A DNA stretch of 11,864 bases from Bovifimicola sp050309585 (GTDB lineage: Bacteria > Bacillota > Clostridia > Lachnospirales > Lachnospiraceae). Each line of letters starts with the position of its first letter. Within the stretch, counting starts at the first letter, position 1. Shown here one piece after another: positions 4,764-11,864 of the stretch. The stretch lies in assembly GCA_050309585.1 (NCBI GenBank), contig JBNRML010000025.1, positions 1-11,864 of the forward strand, written 5' to 3'. The translations under genes were made by a program, and so were the position numbers. Under the pieces are notes generated by a model. The model ran no database searches, was not told the DNA's origin, and worked only from the letters and a program-made list of their open reading frames with translations.

Positions 4764-4793
4764 TTTATATTATTAACAATCCAAAACTGTCAT
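4764..4793 (-). promoter_or_regulatory. Possible internal promoter before pyrF
   Basis: On the minus strand ATGACA (4793-4788), an 18-bp spacer and TATAAA (4769-4764) resemble a vegetative promoter in the pyrC-pyrF gap. The same gap holds an 8-bp inverted repeat GTCATGAT/ATCATGAC (4789-4796 and 4817-4824) and a 9-bp direct repeat CTAAATCAT (4799 and 4813). AT-rich gaps often give such matches by chance. Confidence 0.3.
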
Positions 4794-4817
4794 GATACCT
4801 AAATCATAATAACTAAA

Positions 4818-6098
4818 TCATGACTCCTCAAATACTATTTTTCCTCTGTGGATTGTACACTCAACTCTTCCCGTTACTTTTCTTCCGTTAAAAGGAGTAT
4901 TCTTTCCCATGGATGCAAACTTATTTACATCTATCTCATACTCACAGTTTGGATTGAAGATTACTAAATCTGCAACCTTTCCCTCGGCCACATTTCCCCT
5001 GTCAATAGAAAGAATTCTGGCCGGATTGTAACTCATTTTTTCCACCATCTGCATTGGAGTGAGATATCCATTAAGCACAAGCTCTGTATAAGTAAGAGCT
5101 GCCGAGGTTTCAAGTCCCACGATGCCAAATGGTGCTTTTTCAAAGCCACCTGCCTTTTCTTCTGCTGTGTGAGGAGCATGGTCCGTTGAAATAACATCCA
5201 TTATTCCATCTCTCAATCCCTCTGCAAGTGCCTTTACATCCTCTTTGCTCCTGAGTGGAGGATTCATTTTATAGTTTGCATCATTTTCCTTTATATCATC
5301 TGTTGACAGTATAAAATGATGCGGGCAGACCTCACCTGTTACAGGAAGTCCATCTTCTTTTGCCTCTTTAATCATTCTCACGCTGTCCTTTGTTGAACAG
5401 TGACACAAATGCAGTCTTGCCCCTGTCTCTTTTGCAAGAAATATATCCCTGGCAACAATTATGTCTTCAACTGCATTACTTATTCCCTTAAGTCCAAGCT
5501 CACTTGCCTTGTCATCCAGGTTCATAACTCCGCCATTCACTAAATTTATGTCCTCACAATGGGCCATCACAGGGATTTCACATTCTTTGGCAAGCTTCAT
5601 GGCTTCCCTGTAAACATTTGAGTCCATAACAGATTTTCCATCTTCACTAATGGCACAGATACCGGCATTTTTCATTCCCTTTATATCTGTAACTTCTTTT
5701 CCCATCTGCCCAATTGTCACTGCCCCCACAGGCAATACTGTAACGCAGGCTTCCTTTTCAGCTCTCAAGACAACCTCTTTTACAATTTCAGGATTATCAG
5801 TGGAAGGCTTTGTATTTGGCATTGGACAAATAGTCGTGACACCACCTCTGGCTGCGGCCTTTGCTCCTGTTTCAATTGTTTCCTTATGTGTAAGTCCAGG
5901 GTCTCTTAAGTGTACATGTAAATCGATGAATCCCGGCATAACGTACATATTTTCAGCATTTATTACCCGACATACTCCTTCGTCCGGGATTTCCTTGTCA
6001 ATTTTCTTAATTATCTCATCTTCAACGAGAATATCATATATTCCGTCAGTATCGGTTGCCGGATTTAACAGATGCCCTTTCTTTATTAATACTTTCAA
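4818..6098 (-). CDS. pyrC: Dihydroorotase, class I
   Basis: PyrC is a zinc amidohydrolase that interconverts carbamoyl-aspartate and dihydroorotate, the third step of UMP synthesis. The 426-residue length is typical of class I. All metal and catalytic positions of the Gram-positive type I enzymes are visible: His61 and His63 in DLHVHLRDPG, Asp153 in SEDGKSV as the metal bridge in place of a carboxylated Lys, His180 in MAHCED, His233 in LCHCS and Asp306 in STDHAPH. The start is TTG at 6098-6096, supported by a perfect AGGAGG with a 7-nt spacer; there is no ATG nearby in frame. That ribosome site overlaps the stop codon of the upstream HD gene, so the two are probably translationally coupled. 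No aspartate transcarbamylase lies beside it. Confidence 0.96.
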   Translation of the reverse strand: MKVLIKKGHLLNPATDTDGIYDILVEDEIIKKIDKEIPDEGVCRVINAENMYVMPGFIDLHVHLRDPGLTHKETIETGAKAAARGGVTTICPMPNTKPSTDNPEIVKEVVLRAEKEACVTVLPVGAVTIGQMGKEVTDIKGMKNAGICAISEDGKSVMDSNVYREAMKLAKECEIPVMAHCEDINLVNGGVMNLDDKASELGLKGISNAVEDIIVARDIFLAKETGARLHLCHCSTKDSVRMIKEAKEDGLPVTGEVCPHHFILSTDDIKENDANYKMNPPLRSKEDVKALAEGLRDGIMDVISTDHAPHTAEEKAGGFEKAPFGIVGLETSAALTYTELVLNGYLTPMQMVEKMSYNPARILSIDRGNVAEGKVADLVIFNPNCEYEIDVNKFASMGKNTPFNGRKVTGRVECTIHRGKIVFEES

Positions 6099-6108
6099 AG
6101 TACACCTC

Positions 6109-7191
6109 CTACATATATTCTGCCAACAGTTCTTTATCTATGACTGTCCTGTTGTCCATGGTTTTCATAATATCCTTTATCTGAATACTGTCATTGGTAT
6201 TTTCAAGATCATAAACCTTGTTTGTATTAAAGCCCAGTACAACAGGCTTAATAACATTGCTTTCATTCTCTGAGAGAACAAGTCCCTTCTCCCCGTTTGT
6301 GAGTTCCACACACACACCTGGTGTCAGGATATTTATGGACTGTATCAACGCATTCAAAACCTTTTTATCCACTCTTTCATCTGCTGCAAGCCTTATAATG
6401 GCCCGAAACTCTGAAATTGGCTTTGCATCAATTTTCATGGCTGTCATTCTGTCATACAAGTCAGCAAGTATCAGTATTTTCGAACCATTATTGATGTTCT
6501 TTTCTCTTCCCTCATAGACATTACTTCCAAGGTCGTAAATATATCTCTGCATATTTGATATCATTCTTTTTGAATTAGTTGTAATATCCGTGAATTCCAA
6601 GAGACTATAGCCTTCCATTATGGCTCTCTTAACGTTTACAGTTTCAACCTCATCTCTCTCATCACTGCAGGCAACCTTTTCATTGACCATCAAAAGACCA
6701 ATGTCATGAAGCAGTGCGGCAACAACTAAGTCTCTCATATCTCCTGCTGATTCCTTCATGGTCTTACCGATAAGTGCTGATAAAATTGCCACATTTATTG
6801 CATGCTTATAAACGTAGTCGCTTGGACTTCTTAAATTCTGTGTAAAATTAATTTTCCCCTTATTTCTTCCATAAGTTGACAAAATAAGGTCAGCCATTCT
6901 GTAAATATTTTTAGCTTCCTTATGGTTAATAATGGCCTGCAAATCTTCCCTTATGCTGAACACAGCCATAGTCTGAAATCTTTCAAACTCAATATCCTCA
7001 TCAGACATAGGCGGCAGTGGCTCTGCAGGCTCAAGCACATAAATTCCTATTAATTCAAAATTTTTTATACTCGCAATACCCTGTTCTGTAAGTCTTGTAT
7101 CACGTCCATATAACAAAACTCCTTTTTTATTGTATATCGGCTTTGCAAGTCTCATTCCCTTTTTTAAATCTTCTGTTTTTACAAAAAGCAT
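6109..7191 (-). CDS. HD-domain protein, degenerate HD-GYP type
   Basis: This 360-residue protein has an N-terminal domain common in clostridial HD-GYP proteins (LKKGMRLAKPIYNKKGVLLYGR, 9-30), a Pro/Glu linker near 54-70, an HD domain at about 125-255, and a C-terminal module (PGVCVELTNGEKGLVL, 291-306) also seen in that family. His130, His162 and Asp163 (HDIG) and ADLYDRMTA (243-251) are kept. The later metal histidines and the GYP signature itself are replaced: the expected HHE...GYP stretch falls in ISNMQRYIYDLGSNVYEGRE. Cyclic-di-GMP hydrolysis is therefore doubtful; a sensor or scaffold role, or another phosphohydrolase activity, is possible. The start is ATG 7191 behind GGAGG; a longer ORF from 7293 lacks a site and overlaps the preceding gene. 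It is the first gene of the pyr operon and its stop lies in the pyrC ribosome site. No membrane segment is seen. Confidence 0.85.
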   Translation of the reverse strand: MLFVKTEDLKKGMRLAKPIYNKKGVLLYGRDTRLTEQGIASIKNFELIGIYVLEPAEPLPPMSDEDIEFERFQTMAVFSIREDLQAIINHKEAKNIYRMADLILSTYGRNKGKINFTQNLRSPSDYVYKHAINVAILSALIGKTMKESAGDMRDLVVAALLHDIGLLMVNEKVACSDERDEVETVNVKRAIMEGYSLLEFTDITTNSKRMISNMQRYIYDLGSNVYEGREKNINNGSKILILADLYDRMTAMKIDAKPISEFRAIIRLAADERVDKKVLNALIQSINILTPGVCVELTNGEKGLVLSENESNVIKPVVLGFNTNKVYDLENTNDSIQIKDIMKTMDNRTVIDKELLAEYM

Positions 7192-7240
7192 TGTTGTCCT
7201 CCATGAATTGTTAATACAATACCCGAAAATATCATCTCCT

Positions 7241-7269
7241 ATTATAGAACAAATTCTTATAAAAGTAAA
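7241..7269 (-). promoter_or_regulatory. Promoter of the HD-pyrCFKD operon
   Basis: On the minus strand TTTACT (7269-7264), a 17-bp spacer and a consensus TATAAT (7246-7241) precede the HD gene. The predicted leader is only about 43 nt, too short for a PyrR-type attenuator, and no terminator-antiterminator pair is visible. The -35 box abuts the terminator of the upstream operon. Confidence 0.6.
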
Positions 7270-7301
7270 AGAGTTTCGACTAAATATAGCCAAAACTCTT
7301 T
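7268..7301 (-). terminator. Terminator overlapping the end of the AEC permease gene
   Basis: AAAGAGTTT (7268-7276) pairs with AAACTCTTT (7293-7301). An inner 5-bp stem with one G-U pair (GGCTA/TAGTC on the minus strand) and a 4-nt loop are separated from it by a 1x1 mismatch. The 3' arm runs into TTTTACTTTTAT. The hairpin contains the AEC stop codon and separates the transporter operon from the pyr operon. Confidence 0.55.
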
Positions 7302-8230
7302 AACACATATATCCACGCAGTTATGGTAAATGCTGAAGCAAGCGTTGTGAGCACAACAATGCTTGAAGATAAGGTTCCCTCATGTTTCATGTTTCTGGAC
7401 ATCATATAGCTTGTGGCCGTGGTTGGAGCCCCCAGCATAATCAGTGAAGCCACTATTTTATCTGCTGAAAATCCCGCCATTATTGCAACAGGAATAAAAA
7501 CTGCCGGCTGAAGCACAAGCTTGATAAATGTGGCAATAACTGTCGGCTTAATCTTTTTAATCGCCTTTCTTCCCTCAAATCCTGCTCCTATTACTATCAA
7601 GGCCAGAGGCGTGGTCATCACAGCAAGATTGTTTATTGTATTATACATTATTTTCGGGAAGGTAATGTCAAAATATGATAATGTTATTCCACCCAGGATG
7701 CTTAGTATAATTGGATTTTTTGCTATTCCAACAAATGATTTTTTAATGTTTTCCCTTGAGTCCTCAGATATTTTATCAGGAGATTCAAAGGTCAGAATAA
7801 TTACTGCAAACACATTGTAAAGCGGCACCGAGCCTAACATCATAAGAGGTGCCACACCAATGTCACCTGTGATGTTTTTCAAAAGTGCAATTCCAAGTAT
7901 GGCAGCACTTCCTCTATATGAACCCTGTACAAATTCGCCTACAATGCTTTTGTCCTTAAATAAAATTTTGGATAATGACCAGATAACTCCAATACAGGTT
8001 ATTGTTGTGGCTGCACAGTAAAAAACATATTTTCCGTCAAAGGTATTCTTGATGTCACAATCCATCATATTGAGAAGCAGTAACGATGGCAGGGTTACGT
8101 TAAAATTGAATTTATTTGCCACCTTGACAAATTCATCATTTAACATTCCCATTCTTTTTAAAACATATCCCACCACCATTACCAGAAATATTGGCATTGT
8201 GGCATTTAAACTAAAATACAAATTACTCAT
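7280..8230 (-). CDS. AEC-family membrane permease
   Basis: This 316-residue integral membrane protein has about ten hydrophobic segments. It shows the hallmarks of the auxin efflux carrier / malate permease family: the opening PIFLVMVVGYVLKRMGMLN (13-31), the QGSYRGSAAILG segment (102-113) near a central amphipathic break, PLALIVIGAGFEG (208-220), and LGAPTTATSYMMSR in the C-terminal half, reminiscent of the inverted-repeat architecture of this fold. Members move organic acids or similar anions; the substrate cannot be read from sequence. It starts at ATG 8230 with only a weak site (GGAATGATAAG), 31 nt after the second ABC gene and without an intervening terminator, so it is probably the third gene of that operon and may be translated at low level. 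Its last codons form the terminator stem. Confidence 0.88.
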   Translation of the reverse strand: MSNLYFSLNATMPIFLVMVVGYVLKRMGMLNDEFVKVANKFNFNVTLPSLLLLNMMDCDIKNTFDGKYVFYCAATTITCIGVIWSLSKILFKDKSIVGEFVQGSYRGSAAILGIALLKNITGDIGVAPLMMLGSVPLYNVFAVIILTFESPDKISEDSRENIKKSFVGIAKNPIILSILGGITLSYFDITFPKIMYNTINNLAVMTTPLALIVIGAGFEGRKAIKKIKPTVIATFIKLVLQPAVFIPVAIMAGFSADKIVASLIMLGAPTTATSYMMSRNMKHEGTLSSSIVVLTTLASAFTITAWIYVLKSFGYI

Positions 8231-8261
8231 TTCTTATCATTCCGTTTATTTTTTTATTAAT

Positions 8262-10019
8262 TTATCTTGCAAACTGACTGTTATAAAGATTTGCATAAAA
8301 TCCATTCTCTTTGAGAAGTGACTCATGATTTCCCTGTTCTATAATATTTCCATCCTTCATTACAAGAATCACATCAGCTTCTTTTATCGTAGACAATCTG
8401 TGGGCAACAATAAAGCTTGTTCTTCCCTCCATCATAGTCCTAAAGGCACTCTGAATCTTCTGCTCTGTTCTGGTGTCTATTGAAGAAGTTGCCTCGTCAA
8501 GAATAAGCATTGGTGGAAGGCATAGCATTACTCTTGCTATACAGAGAAGCTGCTTCTGTCCCTGTGAAAGACTTCCTCCATCCTCTGAGATAACAGTGTC
8601 ATAGCCATTCTCAAGTCGCTTTATAAAACTGTGGGCGTGAGATGCCTTGGCCGCTGCTATCATCTCCTCCTCCGTCGCATCAGGTTTTCCCATACAAAGA
8701 TTTTCCCTGATGGTACCTTCCTTTAACCAGGTCTCCTGAAGCACCATTCCATAAGAGCTTCTCAAGGAATCCCTTGTAATGCCGCGTATATCATTTCCAT
8801 CCACACTGATTGAACCACTGTTTACATCGTAAAATCTCATTAAAAGATTTATTACCGTTGATTTACCACAGCCGGTAGGTCCTACTATTGCCACTCTCTG
8901 TCCCGGCTTGACCCTAAGGTTAAAGTTTTCAATAAGCTTTTTCTCCGGAACATACGAGAAATATACATCCTCTAACTTAATTTCGCCCTCTGCGTCATTA
9001 AGCACTACTGCATTTTCTTTATCAGGCACCTGTGGTTCTTCCTCAATTAATTCAAATATTCTTGCGGCACATGCCAGGGCATTTTGTAATTCCGTCACTA
9101 CACCTGAGATTTCATTAAATGGTTTTGTATATTGATTTGCGTAGCTCAAAAAACATGACAACTGCCCCACACTTAATGCACCGGGATTTGCAATCGCCGT
9201 CAATGCACCGGTTATCCCCACTCCTGTGTATACCAGACTGTTTACAAATCTCGTTGAAGGGTTTGTGATTGAGGAAAAGAAAATGGCATTTAATGAACAA
9301 TTTCTAAGTCTCTCATTCATTTCATCAAATTTTTCAAGGGATTCATCTTCACGGCCAAAGGCCTTCACCACCTTCTGGTTTCCAATCATCTCATCAATAA
9401 AAGCTGTCTGCTCTCCCCTGGTCTCACTCTGCTTCTTAAACATTTTATATGTTTTTTTTGCAATAAAGCTTGCAACAAAAAGTGAAATCGGAGTAATGAT
9501 TACCACAACTCCTGTTATTTTTATATTAATTGTCAGCATAAAAAACAGTGTTCCAACAATAGTGATTACACCTGTAAAAAGTTGTGTGAATCCAAGCAAA
9601 AGTCCATCTGCAAAAGTATCCACATCAGTTATTACACGGCTTACAATTTCACCATGCTGATGGGAATCAATATATTTTAATGGCAGAATTTCAAGTTTTT
9701 CAAAAGCATCCTTTCTGATGTCATTGATTACTCCATAGGCAATTTTATTATTGCACAGGTTCATTATCCACTGGGCAAATGCTGTTATGAGAACCACAAC
9801 ACCTATCTTCATAAGGATTTTCATTATCCTGTCCATATCCACATTGCCTTTTCCCAGGATACAGTCAATGGCTTTACCTGTAAGAATTGGCACATAAAGA
9901 GTTAATGCAACGATAATGGCAGCCAGCACTATTGAAAGAATTGCAAAAAATGTATATTTCTTTATATATTTCATCACATTTCGAAGGGTTTGTTTACCTG
10001 AAGCTTTATTATTTTTCAC
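8262..10019 (-). CDS. Heterodimeric ABC exporter, subunit with the consensus ATPase site
   Basis: A half-transporter of 585 residues: a six-helix membrane domain (about 20-310) followed by a nucleotide-binding domain (about 346-580). It has Walker A GPTGCGKS (380-387), Q-loop Gln428, signature LSQGQ (484-488), Walker B MLILDE with catalytic Glu509, and the switch His540 in AHR. The signature departs from LSGGQ, as expected for the subunit that lends its signature to the degenerate site of its partner. GTG at 10019 is the likely start, 9 nt after GGAGG and 16 nt after the stop of the partner gene; an ATG at 10097 would run the reading frame deep into that gene. The pair resembles BmrCD/LmrCD/TM287-288-type exporters, commonly of drugs, lipids or peptides; the substrate here is unknown. 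Confidence 0.94.
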   Translation of the reverse strand: MKNNKASGKQTLRNVMKYIKKYTFFAILSIVLAAIIVALTLYVPILTGKAIDCILGKGNVDMDRIMKILMKIGVVVLITAFAQWIMNLCNNKIAYGVINDIRKDAFEKLEILPLKYIDSHQHGEIVSRVITDVDTFADGLLLGFTQLFTGVITIVGTLFFMLTINIKITGVVVIITPISLFVASFIAKKTYKMFKKQSETRGEQTAFIDEMIGNQKVVKAFGREDESLEKFDEMNERLRNCSLNAIFFSSITNPSTRFVNSLVYTGVGITGALTAIANPGALSVGQLSCFLSYANQYTKPFNEISGVVTELQNALACAARIFELIEEEPQVPDKENAVVLNDAEGEIKLEDVYFSYVPEKKLIENFNLRVKPGQRVAIVGPTGCGKSTVINLLMRFYDVNSGSISVDGNDIRGITRDSLRSSYGMVLQETWLKEGTIRENLCMGKPDATEEEMIAAAKASHAHSFIKRLENGYDTVISEDGGSLSQGQKQLLCIARVMLCLPPMLILDEATSSIDTRTEQKIQSAFRTMMEGRTSFIVAHRLSTIKEADVILVMKDGNIIEQGNHESLLKENGFYANLYNSQFAR

Positions 10020-10035
10020 TGTCCTCCACCTCCTT

Positions 10036-11748
10036 CTAGGAAACCTGTGAATTGTGAATTTCTCTGTATTCTTCACACTTCTCAAGCAATTCTTCATGCG
10101 TTCCCGTCATTACAATTTTTCCATCATCCAGAACTATAATCTTGTCTGCATGCTGTATTGATGATGTTCTCTGCGATACAATAAATACTGTGGTATCACC
10201 TTCCATGTTTTTTATCGCCATTCTAAGCTTTGCATCAGTAGCAAAGTCAAGGGCTGAAGCACTGTCATCCAGAATCAGTATTTCAGGATTCTTAACCACC
10301 GCCCTGGCAATCGTAAGACGTTGTCTCTGTCCTCCTGAAAGGTTTTTTCCACCCTGTTCCACCTGCTCGTCAAGCCCCTTTTCCTTCTGCTCCACAAATT
10401 CCTTAGACTGTGAAATCAAAAGTGCACGGTTTATTTCTTCTTCTGTTGCATCTTCTTTTCCCCACTTAATGTTTTCTCTTATTGTTCCCTTGAAAAGCAC
10501 AGCCTTCTGCATTACAACACCTATTTTTTCTCTTAAAAACTCGGTGTCATATTCCTTTACATTTATGCCGTTAATTTTAACCTCACCTTCAGTCGCGTCA
10601 TAAAATCTCGGAATCAGATTGACAAGTGAGGACTTTCCACAGCCCGTACCACCAATAATACCTACTGTTTCACCTTTTTTTACCTTAAAATCAATATCTG
10701 TCAGAGCTTCCTCTCCGGCATTTTTATATTTTAAGTTTACATGATTAAATTCAACCATATATTGATTTTCCGAAGCATCCTCTCTAATATTTCCTGAAGC
10801 CATTGTTGAATTCACGTTCATTACCTTTTCAATTCTTGATGCACTGGCAAGGGCCTTTGTACAGGAAATAATGAGATTTGCCACCTTGACAACCTCCACA
10901 AGAATCTGCGACATATAATTTACAAACGCAATTATTTCACCCTGGGTTAATATTCCAGCATCCACTCTTACAGCACCGCTGTATATAAGTGCAACAATTC
11001 CCCCATTTACTATGACATATGTTAACGGATTCATAACCGCAGAAAGGCTTCCCACCTTCATCTGCATATGAGTTAACATATTGTTGCTCTCTTTGAAGTT
11101 TTCAATTTCATCCTTTTCTTTATTGAAGGCTCTCAACACTCTGACACCCGAGAGATTCTCCCTTGTATTTAAAAGGACCTTATCTAATTTCTCCTGAACC
11201 TTTTTATACATCGGAATACTCATGAACATAATCACAAATACCACGATACACAAAAGAGGGATTACCACAACAAATGTGAATGCTGTTTTCACATCAATTG
11301 TAAATGCCATTATCATGGCACCCACAACCACAAATGGCGACCTCAGAAGAAGCCTCAACACTAAATTCACTCCATTTTGCACCTGATTCACGTCACTGGT
11401 CATTCTGTTAATCAATGTGGAAGTTCCCAGGGTATCAATTTCCGTATAGGATAATCCCTGAATGTGTCCAAAAAGTGCATGCCTTAAATTTGCTGCAAAG
11501 GATACTGCCGCCTTAGCCGCAAAATACTGTGCCGTTATTGCACATACTAATCCTATTACTCCCAAGGCCACAAGTATTATGCACATTTTTCCAATATATG
11601 CCTTGTCTCCATTGGCAATTCCCTTGTCAATAATGGATTTCATTACCAGTGGGACAAACAGCTCAAAGGTGGCTTCCAACAACTTAAACAATGGAGCAAG
11701 AATACATTCTTTTCTGTAGCCCTTCATATATTTAATCAATGATTTCAT
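10036..11748 (-). CDS. Heterodimeric ABC exporter, subunit with the degenerate ATPase site
   Basis: A half-transporter of 570 residues: a membrane domain at about 15-305 and a nucleotide-binding domain at about 331-565. Walker A is GGTGCGKS (366-373), Q-loop Gln414, signature LSGGQ (470-474). The catalytic Glu after Walker B is replaced by Asp495 (ILILDD), and the switch His is Gln527 (SQR in place of AHR). These two substitutions are the usual marks of the non-hydrolysing site in heterodimeric exporters. The signature remains canonical because it completes the active site with the partner's Walker motifs. ATG at 11748 follows AAGGA with a 7-nt spacer. It is the first gene of the operon within the window, ahead of the consensus subunit (16 nt) and the AEC permease. 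No regulator is visible; one may lie beyond the right edge. Confidence 0.94.
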   Translation of the reverse strand: MKSLIKYMKGYRKECILAPLFKLLEATFELFVPLVMKSIIDKGIANGDKAYIGKMCIILVALGVIGLVCAITAQYFAAKAAVSFAANLRHALFGHIQGLSYTEIDTLGTSTLINRMTSDVNQVQNGVNLVLRLLLRSPFVVVGAMIMAFTIDVKTAFTFVVVIPLLCIVVFVIMFMSIPMYKKVQEKLDKVLLNTRENLSGVRVLRAFNKEKDEIENFKESNNMLTHMQMKVGSLSAVMNPLTYVIVNGGIVALIYSGAVRVDAGILTQGEIIAFVNYMSQILVEVVKVANLIISCTKALASASRIEKVMNVNSTMASGNIREDASENQYMVEFNHVNLKYKNAGEEALTDIDFKVKKGETVGIIGGTGCGKSSLVNLIPRFYDATEGEVKINGINVKEYDTEFLREKIGVVMQKAVLFKGTIRENIKWGKEDATEEEINRALLISQSKEFVEQKEKGLDEQVEQGGKNLSGGQRQRLTIARAVVKNPEILILDDSASALDFATDAKLRMAIKNMEGDTTVFIVSQRTSSIQHADKIIVLDDGKIVMTGTHEELLEKCEEYREIHNSQVS

Positions 11749-11864
11749 TTCTGTTTCCTTCCAAATGTATTTGGTAGTGTCAAGTTTACTACCTTATTTT
11801 TTATTAAAAACCTTTATTTTAGGGAGTTTGCAAACAAAAAGAGCATTTACCTCCCTTTTATGAT
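11749..11864 (-). promoter_or_regulatory. Upstream region of the ABC operon with several dyads
   Basis: Three inverted repeats lie here: CCAAAT-GT-ATTTGG (11761-11774), GGTAGT...ACTACC (11773-11778 and 11788-11793, 9-bp gap) and GTTTGCAAAC (11826-11835) inside a longer GGGAG/CTCCC pair (11822-11826 and 11851-11855). TTGACA occurs on the minus strand inside the second dyad but has no -10 box at proper spacing. A 10-codon ORF (MLFLFANSLK, 11846-11814) directly abuts a TAA at the window edge; a leader peptide is conceivable. The dyads could be operators for a regulator encoded just outside the window. Confidence 0.35.

Noticed and set aside
5650..6273. 207-residue ORF on the plus strand
   Set aside because: It is antisense to pyrC and the end of the HD gene, both of which are strongly supported by conserved motifs; it has no ribosome site of note and no recognisable domain.
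7192..7293. N-terminal extension of the HD protein from 7293
   Set aside because: It overlaps the end of the AEC gene, a terminator hairpin and the promoter, while ATG 7191 has a strong GGAGG site and begins the conserved domain.
10020..10097. N-terminal extension of the second ABC subunit from ATG 10097
   Set aside because: It would overlap the first ABC gene by about 60 nt and lacks a ribosome site; GTG 10019 has a well-spaced GGAGG.
10036..11748. Inactivated ABC subunit because of Asp495 and Gln527
   Set aside because: These are the standard substitutions of the degenerate subunit in heterodimeric exporters, and the partner has intact Glu and His.

Overview
The window looks like chromosomal DNA from a low-GC Gram-positive anaerobe of the Clostridia, most likely a Lachnospiraceae-type gut or rumen bacterium. 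This is inferred from AT-rich intergenic DNA, strong GGAGG ribosome sites, a class 1B dihydroorotate dehydrogenase paired with PyrK, a clostridial-style pyrC-pyrF-pyrK-pyrD order and an HD-GYP-like protein. No species can be named. All genes except one are on the minus strand.

Left part (1-2000), accessory. A LytTR regulator (1265-1999, +) is divergent from a small secreted protein gene (908-513, -), which is followed by a second exported or membrane-anchored protein cut by the window edge (197-1, -). The regulator's receiver domain lacks both the phospho-acceptor Asp (Gly53) and the conserved Lys (Glu108), so it probably works without a kinase. An 11-bp perfect direct repeat with a 20-bp period lies just upstream of a promoter for the secreted-protein gene and looks like a LytTR box. 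The 315 nt between the two exported-protein genes are packed with nested inverted repeats: two sister hairpins with compensatory differences, a bidirectional terminator, and a possible pseudoknot next to the ribosome site of the downstream gene. This region is the strongest candidate for something undescribed: a peptide/bacteriocin-like or surface-protein module with LytTR control and an elaborate RNA between its genes.

Middle part (2053-7269), core metabolism. An HD-domain gene and pyrC-pyrF-pyrK-pyrD form a tight minus-strand operon for de novo UMP synthesis, with a promoter just before the HD gene and a strong terminator after pyrD. The HD protein resembles an HD-GYP phosphodiesterase that has lost most of the GYP half; its stop codon lies in the pyrC ribosome site, so the two are probably translationally coupled. 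pyrE, carA/B and pyrB are not in the window.

Right part (7267-11864). Two adjacent half-transporters form a heterodimeric ABC exporter with one degenerate and one consensus ATP site, followed after 31 nt by an AEC-family permease. The AEC stop codon lies inside a terminator hairpin that separates this operon from the pyr operon. Dyads and a tiny possible leader ORF precede the first ABC gene; the window ends there.
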